The position numbers were made by a program, and so were the translations under genes. A DNA stretch of 7,414 nucleotides from an uncultured Desulfotignum sp. (GTDB taxonomy: Bacteria; Desulfobacterota; Desulfobacteria; Desulfobacterales; Desulfobacteraceae). Below the pieces are notes generated by a model. It made no database searches and was not told the DNA's origin. It saw only the letters and a program-made list of their open reading frames with translations. This document shows positions 5,999 through 7,414 of the stretch, piece by piece (positions within the stretch are counted from its first letter, which is position 1; each line of letters begins with the position of its first letter). The stretch is from assembly GCA_937951975.1 (NCBI GenBank), contig CALGAJ010000111.1:1-7414 (forward strand), read 5' to 3'.

Positions 5999-7414
5999 TC
6001 ATCCCTTGATCACGGCCATGGGACGTAATCTGGCCACCATCCTGGAGATTCCGGCGCCGTGGACCACTCCCACCACGTCGGACACATCCTTGTACGCCTC
6101 AGGCATCTCCTCGGTCATGGTGAACCGGCCGGTGTATTTCACCAGGATCCCTTTTTCGGCCAGCTCCTGCTGGATGGACCGGTCTTTGCCCGCTTTTTTG
6201 GCGGCTTTCCGGCTCAACAGCCGTCCGGCTCCGTGGCAGGTGGAGCCGAAGGTTTCCTCCATGGCCGTGTCCGTGCCGCACAGCACATAAGAGGCCCGGC
6301 CCATGTCCCCGGGGGTGAGGATGGGCTGGCCCAAGGCCCGGAACCGGTCCGGGATGCCGGGGTGGCCGGGGCCGAACGCCCGGGTGGCCCCTTTGCGCAC
6401 CACGCACACGGTCTGCTCTTTTCTGTCCACCAGGTGGGTCTCTTTTTTGGCGATGTTATGGCATACATCATACAGCAGGGTCATGCGCAGGGTGTTGGGG
6501 CTGATGGACAGGGTTTCCATGAATGTCTGACGGGCCCGGTGCAGCATGATCTGGCGGTTGGCCCAGGCAAAATTGGCGGCACAGGCCATGGCCGACAGAT
6601 ACGCCTGTCCTTCCGCCGAAAGGATCGGGGCACAGGCCAGCTGCCGGTCCGGCAGGGCCAGCCCCATCCGGGCCACGGTTTTTTTCATGGCTGCCAGGTG
6701 ATCGTCACACACCTGATATCCCAGGCCCCGGGACCCGGAGTGCAGCATCAGGGTCACCTGGCCGGGAAACAATCCGAACACCCGGGCGGTCCGGTCATCA
6801 AAAATTTCTTCCACCACCCCGATCTCCAGAAAATGGTTGCCCGATCCCAGGGTGCCCAGCTGGTCTCTGCCCCGTTCCAGTGCCCTGTCACTCAAAAGCC
6901 CGGGATCTGCCTGAGACAGGCATCCGTTTTCTTCGGTATGGTCGATATCGCTGTCTTCACCGAATCCCTGGGCCACAGCCCAGGCACTGCCCCGGATCAG
7001 GACCTGTTTCAGGTCCCGGACAGACAGCCGGACCGATCCCTTGGACCCGACCCCGGACGGCACAGCCTGGAACAGGTGGTTGGCCAGGGACTCCAGATGG
7101 GGGCGGACCTCTTTTTCCGTCAATGCCGTGGTGGCCAGCCGCACCCCGCAGTTGATGTCATACCCCACACCCCCCGGAGAGATCACACCGGTGTCCCAGT
7201 CAAACGCCGCCACCCCGCCGATGGGAAACCCGTATCCCAGGTGAATGTCCGGCATGGCCATGGCCGCCTTGACAATCCCGGGCAGCGTCGCCACATTGGC
7301 CACCTGCTGGAGGCTGCCGTCCCGGCCCATGGCCCGGATGCCTTTTTCCGACGAATAGATGATTCCCGGCACCCGCATCTGCCCGGTTTTGGGAATCTGC
7401 CACCGGTATGGATC
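5999..7414 (-). CDS. rtcB: RtcB RNA ligase (3'-phosphate/5'-hydroxyl joining); 5' end cut by window edge
   Basis: RtcB joins RNA ends bearing 2',3'-cyclic or 3'-phosphate and 5'-OH, using GTP and Mn2+, in tRNA or RNA repair. The ATG at 7378 would give 459 residues, but the frame stays open to the edge and reads DPYRWQIPKTGQ just before it. That matches the conserved RtcB N-terminus (RWEIPK-like), so the real start lies outside. Numbered from that internal Met, catalytic residues are D74 and C77 (YDINCGVR), H182 (GSGNHF), H213 (HSGSRG), H307 (DVCHNIAKKE) and the guanylylated H382 (STCHGAGR). These sit at a constant offset of 21-22 from D95, C98, H203, H234, H329 and H404 of the Pyrococcus horikoshii enzyme. 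By that offset about nine residues are missing. No archease, RtcA or RtcR gene is seen alongside. The protein should be fully active. Confidence 0.95.
   Translation of the reverse strand, partial: DPYRWQIPKTGQMRVPGIIYSSEKGIRAMGRDGSLQQVANVATLPGIVKAAMAMPDIHLGYGFPIGGVAAFDWDTGVISPGGVGYDINCGVRLATTALTEKEVRPHLESLANHLFQAVPSGVGSKGSVRLSVRDLKQVLIRGSAWAVAQGFGEDSDIDHTEENGCLSQADPGLLSDRALERGRDQLGTLGSGNHFLEIGVVEEIFDDRTARVFGLFPGQVTLMLHSGSRGLGYQVCDDHLAAMKKTVARMGLALPDRQLACAPILSAEGQAYLSAMACAANFAWANRQIMLHRARQTFMETLSISPNTLRMTLLYDVCHNIAKKETHLVDRKEQTVCVVRKGATRAFGPGHPGIPDRFRALGQPILTPGDMGRASYVLCGTDTAMEETFGSTCHGAGRLLSRKAAKKAGKDRSIQQELAEKGILVKYTGRFTMTEEMPEAYKDVSDVVGVVHGAGISRMVARLRPMAVIKG

Noticed and set aside
5921..6009. 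AGGAGG on the plus strand (5926-5931) as the ribosome binding site of a small gene, with an ATG at 5950
   Set aside because: The ATG is 18 bases away, the peptide would be only 19 residues and would overlap the end of rtcB; the nearer GTG is followed at once by a stop.

Overview
The window looks like a stretch of chromosome from an anaerobic Gram-negative bacterium. A Desulfobacterota lineage of the Desulfobacter/Desulfotignum type is my best guess. The guess rests on the gene set (FdhD, a rubrerythrin-like diiron protein, an SLC13/RCK permease and RtcB close together), moderately high GC with strong G/C third positions in the right half, and Shine-Dalgarno-led genes. It is inference, because no marker gene is present. 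Seven of the eight genes lie on the minus strand. No RNA gene, insertion sequence, CRISPR array or integrase was seen.

Left part (1-1786): a TetR-family repressor gene is followed after 8 bases by a periplasmic adaptor (HlyD/AcrA-type) gene that runs off the left edge, the usual start of a repressor-adaptor-pump efflux operon. The promoter in front of tetR matches the sigma-70 consensus perfectly (TTGACA, 17 bases, TATAAT). A perfect 19-bp operator-like dyad lies where transcription should begin, so the operon is probably strongly expressed but tightly self-repressed.

Middle (1787-2570): a divergent 70-residue two-helix membrane protein gene with a strong ribosome binding site has its own AT-rich promoter and a separate perfect 21-bp palindrome in its leader. 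It converges on a gene for a small FMN-binding split-barrel (PNPOx-like) protein. Between them lies a 17-bp perfect hairpin that can terminate transcription from both sides.

Right part (2623-5825): fdhD, a ferritin/rubrerythrin-like gene and an SLC13-type permease with two RCK_C domains form a tightly packed operon (a 4-base overlap, then stop and start codons directly abutting). FdhD sulfurates the Mo/W cofactor of formate dehydrogenase. The diiron protein suggests oxygen or peroxide defence, and the permease probably moves an anion. The grouping suggests a cofactor-maturation or anion-supply function, but the substrate is not visible in the sequence. At the right edge (5999-7414) is rtcB, the 3'-phosphate RNA ligase, with all its metal ligands and its guanylylated histidine. 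Its start codon lies just outside the window.

Most of the window is explained by known families. The least explained items are the small membrane protein with its palindrome and the three-gene fdhD operon.
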